DNA of 18,609 bases from Nitrospirota bacterium. GTDB lineage: Bacteria > Nitrospirota_A > Leptospirillia > Leptospirillales > Leptospirillaceae. The stretch spans positions 1 through 18,609 of the forward strand of contig JAKCCY010000045.1 of NCBI GenBank assembly GCA_021838765.1, read 5' to 3'. Position numbers and translations under genes: made by a program. Positions within the stretch are counted from its first letter, which is position 1; each line of letters starts with the position of its first letter. The notes below the pieces were generated by a model. The model did no database searches. It was given only the letters and a program-made list of their open reading frames with translations, and was not told the origin of the DNA. This document shows positions 8,190 to 17,508 of the stretch, in pieces.

Positions 8190-8987
8190 ATGCTCGGAAA
8201 AACAGTTAAAGGGGTTTTATGGTGGGCCTGTCTTTCTGCCCTTGTTTTCTGCGATTCGCCAGGCGCCGGGGTCGCATCGGCAGGGGAAGCGATTTTCTCG
8301 CCCCCTTCGGAGCAGTCCATTCCAGGCGGTTCGTTGGGGGATCTGGTCAGGAAAGGGGAGGAGATTTTCACCAATACAAAAAAATATGCCGGCCATTATG
8401 TCGGAAACGACCTGACCTGCGAAAGCTGCCATCTGAACCGTGGGAGGAAAGCCTATGCAGCACCTCTCTGGGGAGCCTACGGGATATATCCCAGGTATCG
8501 TCTGAAAAATCACAAGGTCAACTCTCTTGCCGAGCGGATGCAGGGATGTTTCCGATTTTCGATGAATGGAACCGCTCCGGCGGTTGACAGCCCAACGGTC
8601 AAGGCTCTGGTCGCCTACAGCTACTGGATGTCCAGGGGCGCCCCTGTCGGCGTGAAGCTTCCGGGGGCGGGCATGCTTCACCTGACCCCTCCTTCCCGGT
8701 CGCCCGATCCATTTTCCGGGAAGAAGGTCTATGAGGCCAGATGCGCCCTCTGTCACGGTCTTCATGGCCAGGGCAGGATGTCCAGGGGGGAGACCGCTTT
8801 TCCTCCGGTTTGGGGCGGGAAATCTTTCAACAAGGGTGCAGGTTTTTATAACGTCGGCAAACTGGCTGGCTTCATCAAGATGAACATGCCCCTGTCGAAG
8901 GGAGACTCTCTGTCCGATCAGGACGCGTGGGATGTTGCCGCCTATGTGGACAGCCAGCCGAGACCGGAAAAGCCGGCGGTGAAATAG
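8190..8987 (+). CDS. TsdA-like dihaem cytochrome c (paralogue 1)
   Basis: This exported dihaem cytochrome of 265 residues belongs to the thiosulfate dehydrogenase (TsdA) family, whose members interconvert thiosulfate and tetrathionate. A signal peptide covers about residues 1-31. Haem 1 has CESCH (77-81), and the family's cysteine ligand is C120 in the segment GCFRFSMNG. Haem 2 has CALCH (185-189), followed by FIKMNMP, where K230-M231 is placed like the Lys/Met ligand-switch pair known from Allochromatium TsdA (spacing from the second haem His is similar). The end, DQDAWDVAAYVDSQPRP, is also typical of the family. The ATG has GGAAGGAGAG just upstream. It lies 41 bp after the c4-like gene and 46 bp before a paralogue. 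The substrate is not certain: family members may act on thiosulfate, tetrathionate or only transfer electrons. Confidence 0.85.
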   Translation: MLGKTVKGVLWWACLSALVFCDSPGAGVASAGEAIFSPPSEQSIPGGSLGDLVRKGEEIFTNTKKYAGHYVGNDLTCESCHLNRGRKAYAAPLWGAYGIYPRYRLKNHKVNSLAERMQGCFRFSMNGTAPAVDSPTVKALVAYSYWMSRGAPVGVKLPGAGMLHLTPPSRSPDPFSGKKVYEARCALCHGLHGQGRMSRGETAFPPVWGGKSFNKGAGFYNVGKLAGFIKMNMPLSKGDSLSDQDAWDVAAYVDSQPRPEKPAVK

Positions 8988-9033
8988 TGTTTCTCCGGCG
9001 TTCTTTCCACCCTGATCAAGGAGAGCTTGCACA

Positions 9034-9855
9034 GTGAGAAAACAGACCGGATTCTTTCTTGCCATCGTCATGGCCCTGTCGGTTCTGGGATATGCCTTTT
9101 CTGCGAATCCCTCAGAGGCCGCCGCGTCCTCCAAAACCTTTGAGCCTCCCGGGAAGGGAGACTATCCGCCCGGTCCTCTCGGGGCTCTTGTGAAACAGGG
9201 GGAGGAGATCTTTACGAACACCAGGGAGGCGGTTCCCGGGTACAGAGGGAATGCCCTGACCTGTGCCAGCTGCCATCTCGACCAGGGACGAAAGCCCTAT
9301 GCGGCTCCGATGTGGGGTGCCTACCCCATGTATCCGATGGTCGATCCCAAAACCCGAAAGACCGTCTGGCTTGAGGACAGGATCCGGATGTGTTTCCGGA
9401 ACGCCCTGAACGCCGCACCACCCGACAAGGAAACAGTCCAGGCTCTTGATGCCTATATTTTCTGGCTTTCCAGGGGCGCTCCCATCGGACATGAGCTCAA
9501 GGGGAGGGGATATGTCACCATTGCCTCTCCCGACAGGGAGACCGGTTTCTTCCGGGGGCCGGGCCATCTGAGGTCTCCCGATACGCTCAAGGGATTTGGG
9601 CTTTATGCAAAAAGCTGTGCGTCCTGTCATGGACGCTCCGGCCAGGGAGGGCTTCACCGGTCACCGCCCTTGTGGGGGCCCTCTTCATACACCATGAAGT
9701 CCGGATTCTCTTCCGTTCCCCTCCTGGCGGAGTTTTTGAGACGAAACATGCCTCCCGGAGAGGACAGACAGCTTACCGACCAGGAGTCGCTCGATATTGC
9801 CGCCTATGTGGACAGCCAGCCGAGACCCAGGGGCAAAGTTCCGCCCGGAAACTAG
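9034..9855 (+). CDS. TsdA-like dihaem cytochrome c (paralogue 2)
   Basis: This second exported dihaem cytochrome (273 residues) is clearly a diverged copy of its neighbour: both share spacing and wording around the first haem and the C-terminal AYVDSQPRP. The signal peptide is about residues 1-30. Motifs: CASCH (77-81), the cysteine ligand C120 in MCFRNALNA, and CASCH (195-199). The residues equivalent to the K-M pair of paralogue 1 are here R236-R237 (FLRRNMP), leaving M239 as the likely second-haem ligand. The start is GTG at 9034, chosen because AAGGAGAG lies eight bases upstream and the signal peptide begins there; no nearer ATG fits. It is the last gene of the cytochrome operon, followed by a hairpin. 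The changed ligand region suggests a different redox potential or a changed role, possibly electron transfer only. Confidence 0.84.
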   Translation: MRKQTGFFLAIVMALSVLGYAFSANPSEAAASSKTFEPPGKGDYPPGPLGALVKQGEEIFTNTREAVPGYRGNALTCASCHLDQGRKPYAAPMWGAYPMYPMVDPKTRKTVWLEDRIRMCFRNALNAAPPDKETVQALDAYIFWLSRGAPIGHELKGRGYVTIASPDRETGFFRGPGHLRSPDTLKGFGLYAKSCASCHGRSGQGGLHRSPPLWGPSSYTMKSGFSSVPLLAEFLRRNMPPGEDRQLTDQESLDIAAYVDSQPRPRGKVPPGN

Positions 9856-9878
9856 CCTCCTTCCGTTACGCTTTTTCA

Positions 9879-9896
9879 GGGGTGGTCTTCCACCCC
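9879..9896 (+). terminator. Hairpin after the cytochrome operon
   Basis: GGGGTGG (9879-9885), loop TCTT, CCACCCC (9890-9896) is a perfect 7-bp GC-rich stem 24 bases after the last cytochrome stop. It is preceded by CTTTTT but followed only by TTCC, so the U tract is poor. It is probably a transcript-end or stability structure. Confidence 0.45.
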
Positions 9897-9903
9897 TTCC
9901 TCC

Positions 9904-9969
9904 CGAAACGATTTCGTCTCCCCCAATCCACAGCAGGATACCTGCTCTCTCTGGAAACTTCCGTTTCCA
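9904..9969. repeat. Three further perfect inverted repeats before clpB
   Basis: Following the hairpin at 9879-9896 are CGAAA-CGA-TTTCG (9904-9916), AGCAGG-ATA-CCTGCT (9932-9946) and TGGAAAC-TTCC-GTTTCCA (9952-9969). All have perfect arms with loops of 3-4 bases. The last one coincides with the candidate clpB -35 box. None matches the CIRCE element. Confidence 0.5.
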
Positions 9970-9980
9970 AGGAATATGAT
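9952..9980 (+). promoter_or_regulatory. Candidate clpB promoter
   Basis: TGGAAA (9952-9957, four of six matches to the -35 box) and TATGAT (9975-9980, five of six matches to the -10 box) are 17 bases apart. Transcription would begin near 9987, about 78 bases before clpB. The -35 box lies inside a perfect 7-bp inverted repeat. I see no good heat-shock sigma-32 promoter in the gap. Confidence 0.4.
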
Positions 9981-10064
9981 AACTCCATGAGAAAATTGAT
10001 ATAGGGAGATTTTGTTTCTCCTTCCGAATAATAACTTCCCATTTCAAAGAGAAAGGATCACTCC

Positions 10065-12652
<2,588 letters not shown>

Positions 12653-12656
<4 letters not shown>

Positions 12657-13231
12657 ACGGGGGAAATGGTTCCGGGGAAGGGTGTTCCCTTCCCGGCCCC
12701 CATTCGGTCCGGGTGACGCTTCATTCCCGTTCGGAGCGGCTGATGGGGGAGCTGGATGCGGTACTGGACCGATTTGGAATTCGAGCGGGACGGTTTTTTG
12801 AGGATTATCGTCCGATGGATGATTTCCCCGGGATCGACCTGCTGGTGATGGATCTGGATTCCCTGTCGGAGAGAGACCGACGGGGAATCCGCCATCCCCT
12901 GATTCTCTCGGGTGAGGCCTCTGAGCTGCCCCACAAGCTGCACCTTTTTCTGGATCGCTTGAGGTGGGAGGACGGAAGGGGTGAGGCTTTCGATCATCTT
13001 GTCCGCAGGAAGGTCCGGGATTTCATGGTCCGGTCAAGCGGTCGCGGGGCACCGGGTGGGCTGGGGATCTTTGCCTTCTTCCGGTCGATGATGGAAGAGA
13101 TTCTGGTTTCCGAGGCGATGGCGATCTCCCGTGGCAATCAGGTCAGGGGGGCGAAGCTTCTGGGCATCAGTCGCACGACGCTTCGGGAGAAGCTCAGGCA
13201 ATCTGAGGGTCCGGAAAGTGGGGTGCTCTGA
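12653..13231 (+). CDS. Fis-type DNA-binding protein with degenerate receiver-like N-terminus
   Basis: This 192-residue protein starts at an ATG that overlaps the clpB stop (ATGA) and has no ribosome-binding sequence of its own, so its production is probably coupled to clpB. The C-terminus (about 145-183) is a Fis-family helix-turn-helix: the segment [20 protein letters not shown] carries the usual recognition helix. The first 105 residues look like a worn-down response-regulator receiver: strand VRVTLHS, then [12 protein letters not shown] at the phospho-acceptor strand and PLILSGE at the fourth strand. The paired acidic residues and conserved lysine of active receivers are missing. There is no AAA+ domain, so it is not a sigma-54 activator; the layout recalls RegA/PrrA. 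The receiver assignment is inference from strand pattern only. It may regulate the clpB unit or a stress regulon. Confidence 0.75.
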
Positions 13232-13250
13232 GATGATTTTGGTGTGGGAC

Positions 13251-13281
13251 TTTTAGCCCTTCTTTCTTTTAGCCCTTCTTT
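13251..13281 (+). repeat. Two-copy 16-bp tandem repeat
   Basis: TTTTAGCCCTTCTTT occurs at 13251-13265 and again at 13267-13281, a period of 16 bases. It starts 20 bases after the regulator's stop codon. Arms do not form a hairpin, so it is not an intrinsic terminator. Confidence 0.7.
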
Positions 13282-13360
13282 GTTGGCGTCGGCTTTCTGC
13301 AGTATTTTTCTGAACGATTTTGATCGGATCTGTGTTTTTTAAATAAAACATATTTATTTA

Positions 13361-13390
13361 TTGGAATCGTAGACCTTTTTCATATAGACT
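13361..13390 (+). promoter_or_regulatory. Weak candidate promoter of rpfG-rpfC
   Basis: TTGGAA (13361-13366) is followed by TATAGA (13383-13388, spacing 16) or TAGACT (13385-13390, spacing 18). Either pair gives only partial matches. The site lies downstream of an AT inverted repeat, and the leader would be about 140 bases. Confidence 0.28.
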
Positions 13391-13463
13391 CTGTCTGTTT
13401 TTGCTCTGGTTTTTCTGCCGGAATGGTTTTTCGTGTCTCTTAAAAACAGATCTGTCTTTATGA

Positions 13464-13480
13464 TATTTCATTAATAAATA
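13464..13480 (+). promoter_or_regulatory. 17-bp box shared with the rpfF upstream region (copy 1)
   Basis: The sequence matches TATTTCAWTAATAAAWA. It shares 15 of 17 bases with 17319-17335. It lies 57 bases before the chosen rpfG start, and its core is part of the inverted repeat CATTA-ATAAA-TAATG (13469-13483). Confidence 0.35.
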
Positions 13481-13537
13481 ATGTTATTTGAAAAGCTACG
13501 GTCTGACTTGTTCGGGATAAAGGAAGAAGGCGTCAAT

Positions 13538-14638
13538 ATGGAAGAGTTAGTGCGTTATCGATCATTTGACCATTTTCTTGAGTCTGCAAGGGTCATGATC
13601 ATCGATGACCAGTTTGTCGGTCGCAGGGTGCTGGGGGAGATTGTCAGATCCATTTCCCAACGGATCACGATTGAAAGCTTTTCTGATCCGGAGGAGGCGC
13701 TGGCCTCTTTTTCAGGCCCTTTGCCGGATCTGATCCTTTTGGACTACAAGATGCCGAAAATGAATGGAATCGACCTGATCCGGGCCTTTCGGGAGAAACC
13801 CTCCGGAGAGGATATTCCGATCATTATGGTGACGATCCTGGAAGATAAAAATATCCGCTATCAGGCACTTGACGCGGGGGCGACGGATTTTCTCACCCGT
13901 CCGCTGGACCAGATCGAATGCCAGTGCCGTTGCCGAAACCTGTTGTCGCTCCGTAAAATGACCCTTGAGATGCAAACCCATTCCCGGTTTCTGGAAAGGG
14001 AAGTGGCCGAAGCGACCCACCTTCAGCGACAGCGTGAAAGGGAAACGCTTCTGAGGCTTGCCAGGGCGGGTGAGTTTCATGATTTTGAAACAGGAAACCA
14101 TGTCGTCAGGATGGCCAGGTATGCCAAACTGATCGCCCAGGCCATGGGACTTCCCGAGGACCATTGCGAAACGATCGAGCTGTCGGCGCCGATGCATGAC
14201 ATCGGCAAGATCGGAATCCCGGACCATATTCTCAAAAAGCCGGGGGCACTCACTGCCGAGGAATACGAGGTCATCAAGATGCATCCGATGATCGGTCACC
14301 AGATTTTAAAGGAGAGCAGCTCCAGGTATATCGAGATGGGTTCAGTCATCGCCCTCGCCCATCAGGAGCGTTATGACGGTTCGGGCTATCCCTTTGGACT
14401 TTTGGGAAAAGAGATCCCTCTTGAGGCGAGGATTGTGGCCGTTGCGGATGTTTTCGACGCCCTGACCTCGGTTCGTCCCTATAAGGACGCATGGCCATTG
14501 GACAGGGCCGTTGCCTACCTGCGGGAATATTCGGGAATACTGTTCGATCCGGAATGTGTCGAGGCCTTTTTCCGTCAGACAGATGAGATCAGACGGATCT
14601 CGATTGTCATGGGAGATACCGAAGATCCGATGAAATGA
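13538..14638 (+). CDS. rpfG: Response regulator with HD-GYP c-di-GMP phosphodiesterase, RpfG type
   Basis: RpfG is the cytosolic output of DSF signalling: phosphorylated by RpfC, it hydrolyses c-di-GMP. The 366-residue protein has a receiver (about 17-137) and an HD-GYP domain (about 170-345). In the receiver the acidic pair D23-D24, the phospho-acceptor D69 (LLDYKMP) and T99 are present; the usual lysine position reads FLTRP, so R121 takes its place. In the output domain H220-D221 (MHDIGKIGIPD) and the GYP loop HQERYDGSGYP (275-285) are visible; the second histidine of the common HHE triplet is glutamine. I start at 13538, not the in-frame ATG at 13481, because AAAGGAAGAAGG lies seven bases before it. 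rpfC begins 33 bp downstream, so the two genes form an operon. Confidence 0.92.
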   Translation: MEELVRYRSFDHFLESARVMIIDDQFVGRRVLGEIVRSISQRITIESFSDPEEALASFSGPLPDLILLDYKMPKMNGIDLIRAFREKPSGEDIPIIMVTILEDKNIRYQALDAGATDFLTRPLDQIECQCRCRNLLSLRKMTLEMQTHSRFLEREVAEATHLQRQRERETLLRLARAGEFHDFETGNHVVRMARYAKLIAQAMGLPEDHCETIELSAPMHDIGKIGIPDHILKKPGALTAEEYEVIKMHPMIGHQILKESSSRYIEMGSVIALAHQERYDGSGYPFGLLGKEIPLEARIVAVADVFDALTSVRPYKDAWPLDRAVAYLREYSGILFDPECVEAFFRQTDEIRRISIVMGDTEDPMK

Positions 14639-14671
14639 CTCTAAAACCGCCAGGTCCAATATGAGAGCCCA

Positions 14672-17194
14672 ATGAATTGGCTTGAAGGTCTCCGATCGAG
14701 ACTTCGAGAAAACAATAGCCAGGAACATGAACAGGCTCTTATTCGTCTTGTCATCGGAGTGCTGGGATCCCTGTATCTTCTGGCGCTGCCTTCAGGCAGG
14801 GACCGGGCGGGACAGCTTCTCATGTCCTACCACCGGTATTCCATTTTTTTCTTCCTGTCTATTTCCGTCCTGATCCTTGTTTCGATCTTTCTCCGACCGA
14901 GGCCTTCATATCCGAGAAAGGTCCTGGGCATTTGCCTTGATCTGTCCACCGCATCCTTTGTCATGGCCACGAGCGGGGAGCAGGGTCTTCCCATGGGGGT
15001 TGTCTACCTGTGGGTGATCATGGGAAACGGTTTTCGCTATGGACTGCGCTATCTCTATCTGGCGACGTCCATTGCCTTTGTTGGTCTCCTGTGCGTTTTT
15101 TTCTGGAGTCCGTTCTGGGAGAGCCATCCGACTCTTTTCTGGAGCCAGCTGCTTGCGATTGGTGTCCTGCCTCTTTACATGGCCGTCCTTCTCAAAAAAC
15201 AGAAGAGGCTCATCGATCTTGCAAACGAAGCCAATCGGGCAAAATCACGTTTCCTGGCCAATATGAGCCATGAGCTCAGAACGCCCCTGAACGGGATTAT
15301 CGGAATCGGCGAGATTCTGTTGTCCGAAGCCCCGACCGAACGCCAGAAGGGTCTTCTTGAGGCCATCAAAACCTCTTCCGGGATTCTTGTCGAAATGATC
15401 GAAAAAATCCTCGATATTTCGAAGATTGAAGCCGGCCGGATGACCTCCGAGTCCAGAGCGTTCAAGCTTGAGGAACTTGTGTATCAGGCTGTTTCCTCGA
15501 TCGAGCCCATGGCGGCGAAGAAAGGGCTTTCCGTCAAGCTGCTCTGGGATGCCCGGCTTCCGATTTCCGTTAAAGGGGATTTGTCCCATCTGAGACAGAT
15601 CCTCGTCAATCTTCTGGGAAACGCGGTCAAGTTCACTCTGGAGGGGGAGGTCTCCCTTTCGATCCGTCTGGCTTTTGCTGATACTTCGGGCCCGCGTGTC
15701 CGATTTGAGGTTGCCGATACGGGAATAGGAATCTCAGAGTCGATGAAGCCCAGGATCTTTGAGCGTTTCATGCAGGGTGATGAATCGGTTACAAAACGCT
15801 TTGGCGGGACGGGGCTGGGCCTGTCCTATGCCCGCCAGCTTGTGGAGCTGTTGAACGGAAATATCGGTTTTTCCAGCAGGGAAGGTGCCGGGTCGGTTTT
15901 TTGGGTTGAAATTCCTTTTGGGGATGCGGAGAACGCTCTCTCCGGCGAACCGACCATTCCGGCGATTTTCTTCTGGGGACCGGAGCAGGACTTCGGGCGC
16001 TACGAAGAGCTTCTTGCCCCCTCTACCGGAGACCTGCGATGTGTTCCCTCTTCTGTGACGGTCCTTCCTTTCGGGCCGGGTGAGCTCCGGGGGGTGCTGG
16101 TGGCAAAGATTGACGAATCGAACCAGCCGGCCTTTTTTGAGATGCTTGAGCATCCTGGAAGCAGGAGTGTCCTTTCCGGGATGCTCAAAGTGCTGCTTGT
16201 TCCTGAAGATTTTTCCCCGCCCGACCCACGGGATCTGCCTGTTGACGGCTCCTATGTGCTTGCAGGTCCGCTTCCGGCGCTTGTCCAGAGATCATTGGCA
16301 TTCTGGCCGTTTCAGAATCGTCCTTCGGGCGCTTTTGCCGATCCTCCCGCCATTCCGGCAATCGCTCCGGCGGGCCGTTCCTTGCGGATCCTTGTGGCAG
16401 AGGACAATGCCGTCAACCAGAAGGTGGTCGAGGAGATCCTGTCCGCAGCGGGCCATCAGGTCCGGGTCGTTTCCGATGGAGAGATGGCTCTTGACTGTCT
16501 CGAGTCGGAAACGTTCGACCTGATGATCCTTGATCTCTGCATGCCGGTTATGGGAGGGCTTGATGTCCTGAAGACGCACCGGTTTATGGAGAGAAAGTCT
16601 CCTGTTCCGGCGATTATCCTGTCGGCAAACGCCACAAAAGAGGCTGCCGATTCAAGTCATGAAGCCAAGGCGCAGGCCTTCTTGACGAAACCGATCCAGA
16701 TTCCAAGGCTCCTGGCGGAGATCGACCGGATCACCTCCCTGAGAAAGGCGGCCGATTCTTCTTTCCGGAATACGGATCTGCCCGCAAGGGAGCTGCCTCT
16801 TCTTGATGCGGAAGTTCTCAGGGAGCTCAAGAAGGTCAGCCCTGATCCAGCCTTCATCAGGACCCTCCTTGAGGGTTTTCTGATGGATGGGGAGAGGCTG
16901 CTTTCCCAGATGGAGGATGCTTTGGTCCGTTGCGATTTTCCGGAGTTCATGGATGCTGTTCACGGACTGAAGGGAAGCGGTGTCCAGATAGGCGCCCAGA
17001 AGCTGGTCAGTTTTCTTGCGGAATCCCAGTCGATGGAGATTTCCCTGATCCTGTCTGGCCGGGCAACATTTTTCATGGATGGGATCAGGGACCTTTTCTT
17101 TTTGACCGCATCGGAAATCAGGAGGTTTGTCGATGGGGGGGCCCATTTGTTGACCGATTCCGGGAAAACAAGAGATTCATTCACCAGACGCTGA
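14672..17194 (+). CDS. rpfC: Hybrid sensor kinase for DSF, RpfC type
   Basis: RpfC is an inner-membrane kinase that detects DSF and relays phosphate to RpfG. The 840-residue protein has a short cytosolic start (about 1-20), then five or six membrane helices (about 22-175). This input domain closely resembles, from memory, Xanthomonas RpfC: it has EHEQALIRL before the first helix, then LRPRPSYPRKVLG and MGNGFRYGLRYL. Next come HisKA with H200 (FLANMSHELRTPLNG), HATPase with NLLGNAVKFT (313-322), DTGIGI and GGTGLGLS (379-385), a segment of about 120 residues with no motif I know (about 430-550), a receiver (about 570-690) with D621 and K673, and an HPt domain with H764 (AVHGLKGSG). Every phosphorelay residue is present. 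The ribosome-binding sequence (GAGAG) is weak, consistent with coupling to rpfG, 33 bp upstream. Confidence 0.93.
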   Translation: MNWLEGLRSRLRENNSQEHEQALIRLVIGVLGSLYLLALPSGRDRAGQLLMSYHRYSIFFFLSISVLILVSIFLRPRPSYPRKVLGICLDLSTASFVMATSGEQGLPMGVVYLWVIMGNGFRYGLRYLYLATSIAFVGLLCVFFWSPFWESHPTLFWSQLLAIGVLPLYMAVLLKKQKRLIDLANEANRAKSRFLANMSHELRTPLNGIIGIGEILLSEAPTERQKGLLEAIKTSSGILVEMIEKILDISKIEAGRMTSESRAFKLEELVYQAVSSIEPMAAKKGLSVKLLWDARLPISVKGDLSHLRQILVNLLGNAVKFTLEGEVSLSIRLAFADTSGPRVRFEVADTGIGISESMKPRIFERFMQGDESVTKRFGGTGLGLSYARQLVELLNGNIGFSSREGAGSVFWVEIPFGDAENALSGEPTIPAIFFWGPEQDFGRYEELLAPSTGDLRCVPSSVTVLPFGPGELRGVLVAKIDESNQPAFFEMLEHPGSRSVLSGMLKVLLVPEDFSPPDPRDLPVDGSYVLAGPLPALVQRSLAFWPFQNRPSGAFADPPAIPAIAPAGRSLRILVAEDNAVNQKVVEEILSAAGHQVRVVSDGEMALDCLESETFDLMILDLCMPVMGGLDVLKTHRFMERKSPVPAIILSANATKEAADSSHEAKAQAFLTKPIQIPRLLAEIDRITSLRKAADSSFRNTDLPARELPLLDAEVLRELKKVSPDPAFIRTLLEGFLMDGERLLSQMEDALVRCDFPEFMDAVHGLKGSGVQIGAQKLVSFLAESQSMEISLILSGRATFFMDGIRDLFFLTASEIRRFVDGGAHLLTDSGKTRDSFTRR

Positions 17195-17318
17195 AGTCCT
17201 TCCCCGTTTTTCCTGCTTACTGAAGTGCGTCCACCGATCCAACTATCCAATCGGTTGTCCGTGTCAATATCAATGCCGCTCAAGGAAGACCCAGGACGTT
17301 TTCTGTTCGGGGATCATG

Positions 17319-17335
17319 TATTTCAATAATAAAAA
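17319..17335 (+). promoter_or_regulatory. 17-bp box shared with the rpfG upstream region (copy 2)
   Basis: The sequence matches TATTTCAWTAATAAAWA, sharing 15 of 17 bases with 13464-13480. It ends 21 bases before the candidate rpfF -35 box, where an activator or repressor could act. In both copies ATG lies just before it. Confidence 0.35.
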
Positions 17336-17356
17336 TAAATTTTAATTTTAGATTAA

Positions 17357-17386
17357 TTGACATTAAAAATATACGATGCCAATATT
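17357..17386 (+). promoter_or_regulatory. Candidate rpfF promoter
   Basis: A perfect -35 box TTGACA (17357-17362) is followed after 18 bases by AATATT (17381-17386, four of six matches to the -10 box); CAATAT at spacing 17 is an alternative. Transcription would start near 17393, giving a leader of about 115 bases. Confidence 0.45.
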
Positions 17387-17405
17387 CTATTCATGGCTTT
17401 TTTGG

Positions 17406-17435
17406 AATTAAAGCCTTAGATGCTTTAATTTTTTT
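17406..17435 (+). terminator. Terminator-shaped hairpin in the rpfF leader
   Basis: AATTAAAGC (17406-17414), loop CTTAGAT, GCTTTAATT (17422-17430) is a perfect 9-bp stem whose 3' arm runs into a T tract (17429-17435). It has the layout of an intrinsic terminator, although the stem is AT-rich. It lies between the candidate rpfF promoter and the rpfF start, about 75 bases before the start codon. It could be an attenuator, or a terminator of readthrough from rpfC if rpfF has a promoter further downstream. Confidence 0.55.
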
Positions 17436-17508
17436 GTTTATTTTTTTGTTATTGTTGGCGTTGTTTTTTTAGATCTAATTAATTTATTAAAAGTAAAGGA
17501 GCGCGATC

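Larger units (their letters stand above)
13232..13537. other. Intergenic region before rpfG
   Basis: This 306-bp region holds a two-copy 16-bp tandem repeat near its start, an 8-bp AT inverted repeat (TAAATAAA 13340-13347, TTTATTTA 13353-13360), a weak candidate promoter, and a 10-bp perfect palindrome ACAGATCTGT (13446-13455). GATCTGT followed by TTT occurs at both 13327 and 13449. A 17-bp sequence at 13464-13480 recurs upstream of rpfF. I see no RNA gene and no clear terminator for the clpB unit. Confidence 0.55.
17195..17508. other. Intergenic leader region of rpfF
   Basis: This 314-bp region is of normal composition to about 17315. That part has only a weak inverted repeat (ACCGAT 17233-17238, ATCGGT 17250-17255). 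From there to the rpfF ribosome-binding sequence it is strongly AT-rich. It contains a copy of the 17-bp box, a candidate promoter and a terminator-shaped hairpin, all upstream of AAAGGAG at 17494-17500. No obvious terminator for rpfC lies directly after its stop. Confidence 0.6.

Noticed and set aside
9856..10064. CIRCE element or sigma-32 promoter before clpB
   Set aside because: No TTAGCACTC/GAGTGCTAA repeat and no CTTGAA...CCCCAT pair is present.
13481..13537. Longer start for rpfG
   Set aside because: The sequence before 13481 is AT-rich without a ribosome-binding sequence; AAAGGAAGAAGG supports 13538.
17393..17508. c-di-GMP riboswitch in the rpfF leader
   Set aside because: I looked for the conserved GEMM-type core and do not see it. 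The leader is nearly all A and T apart from the hairpin.
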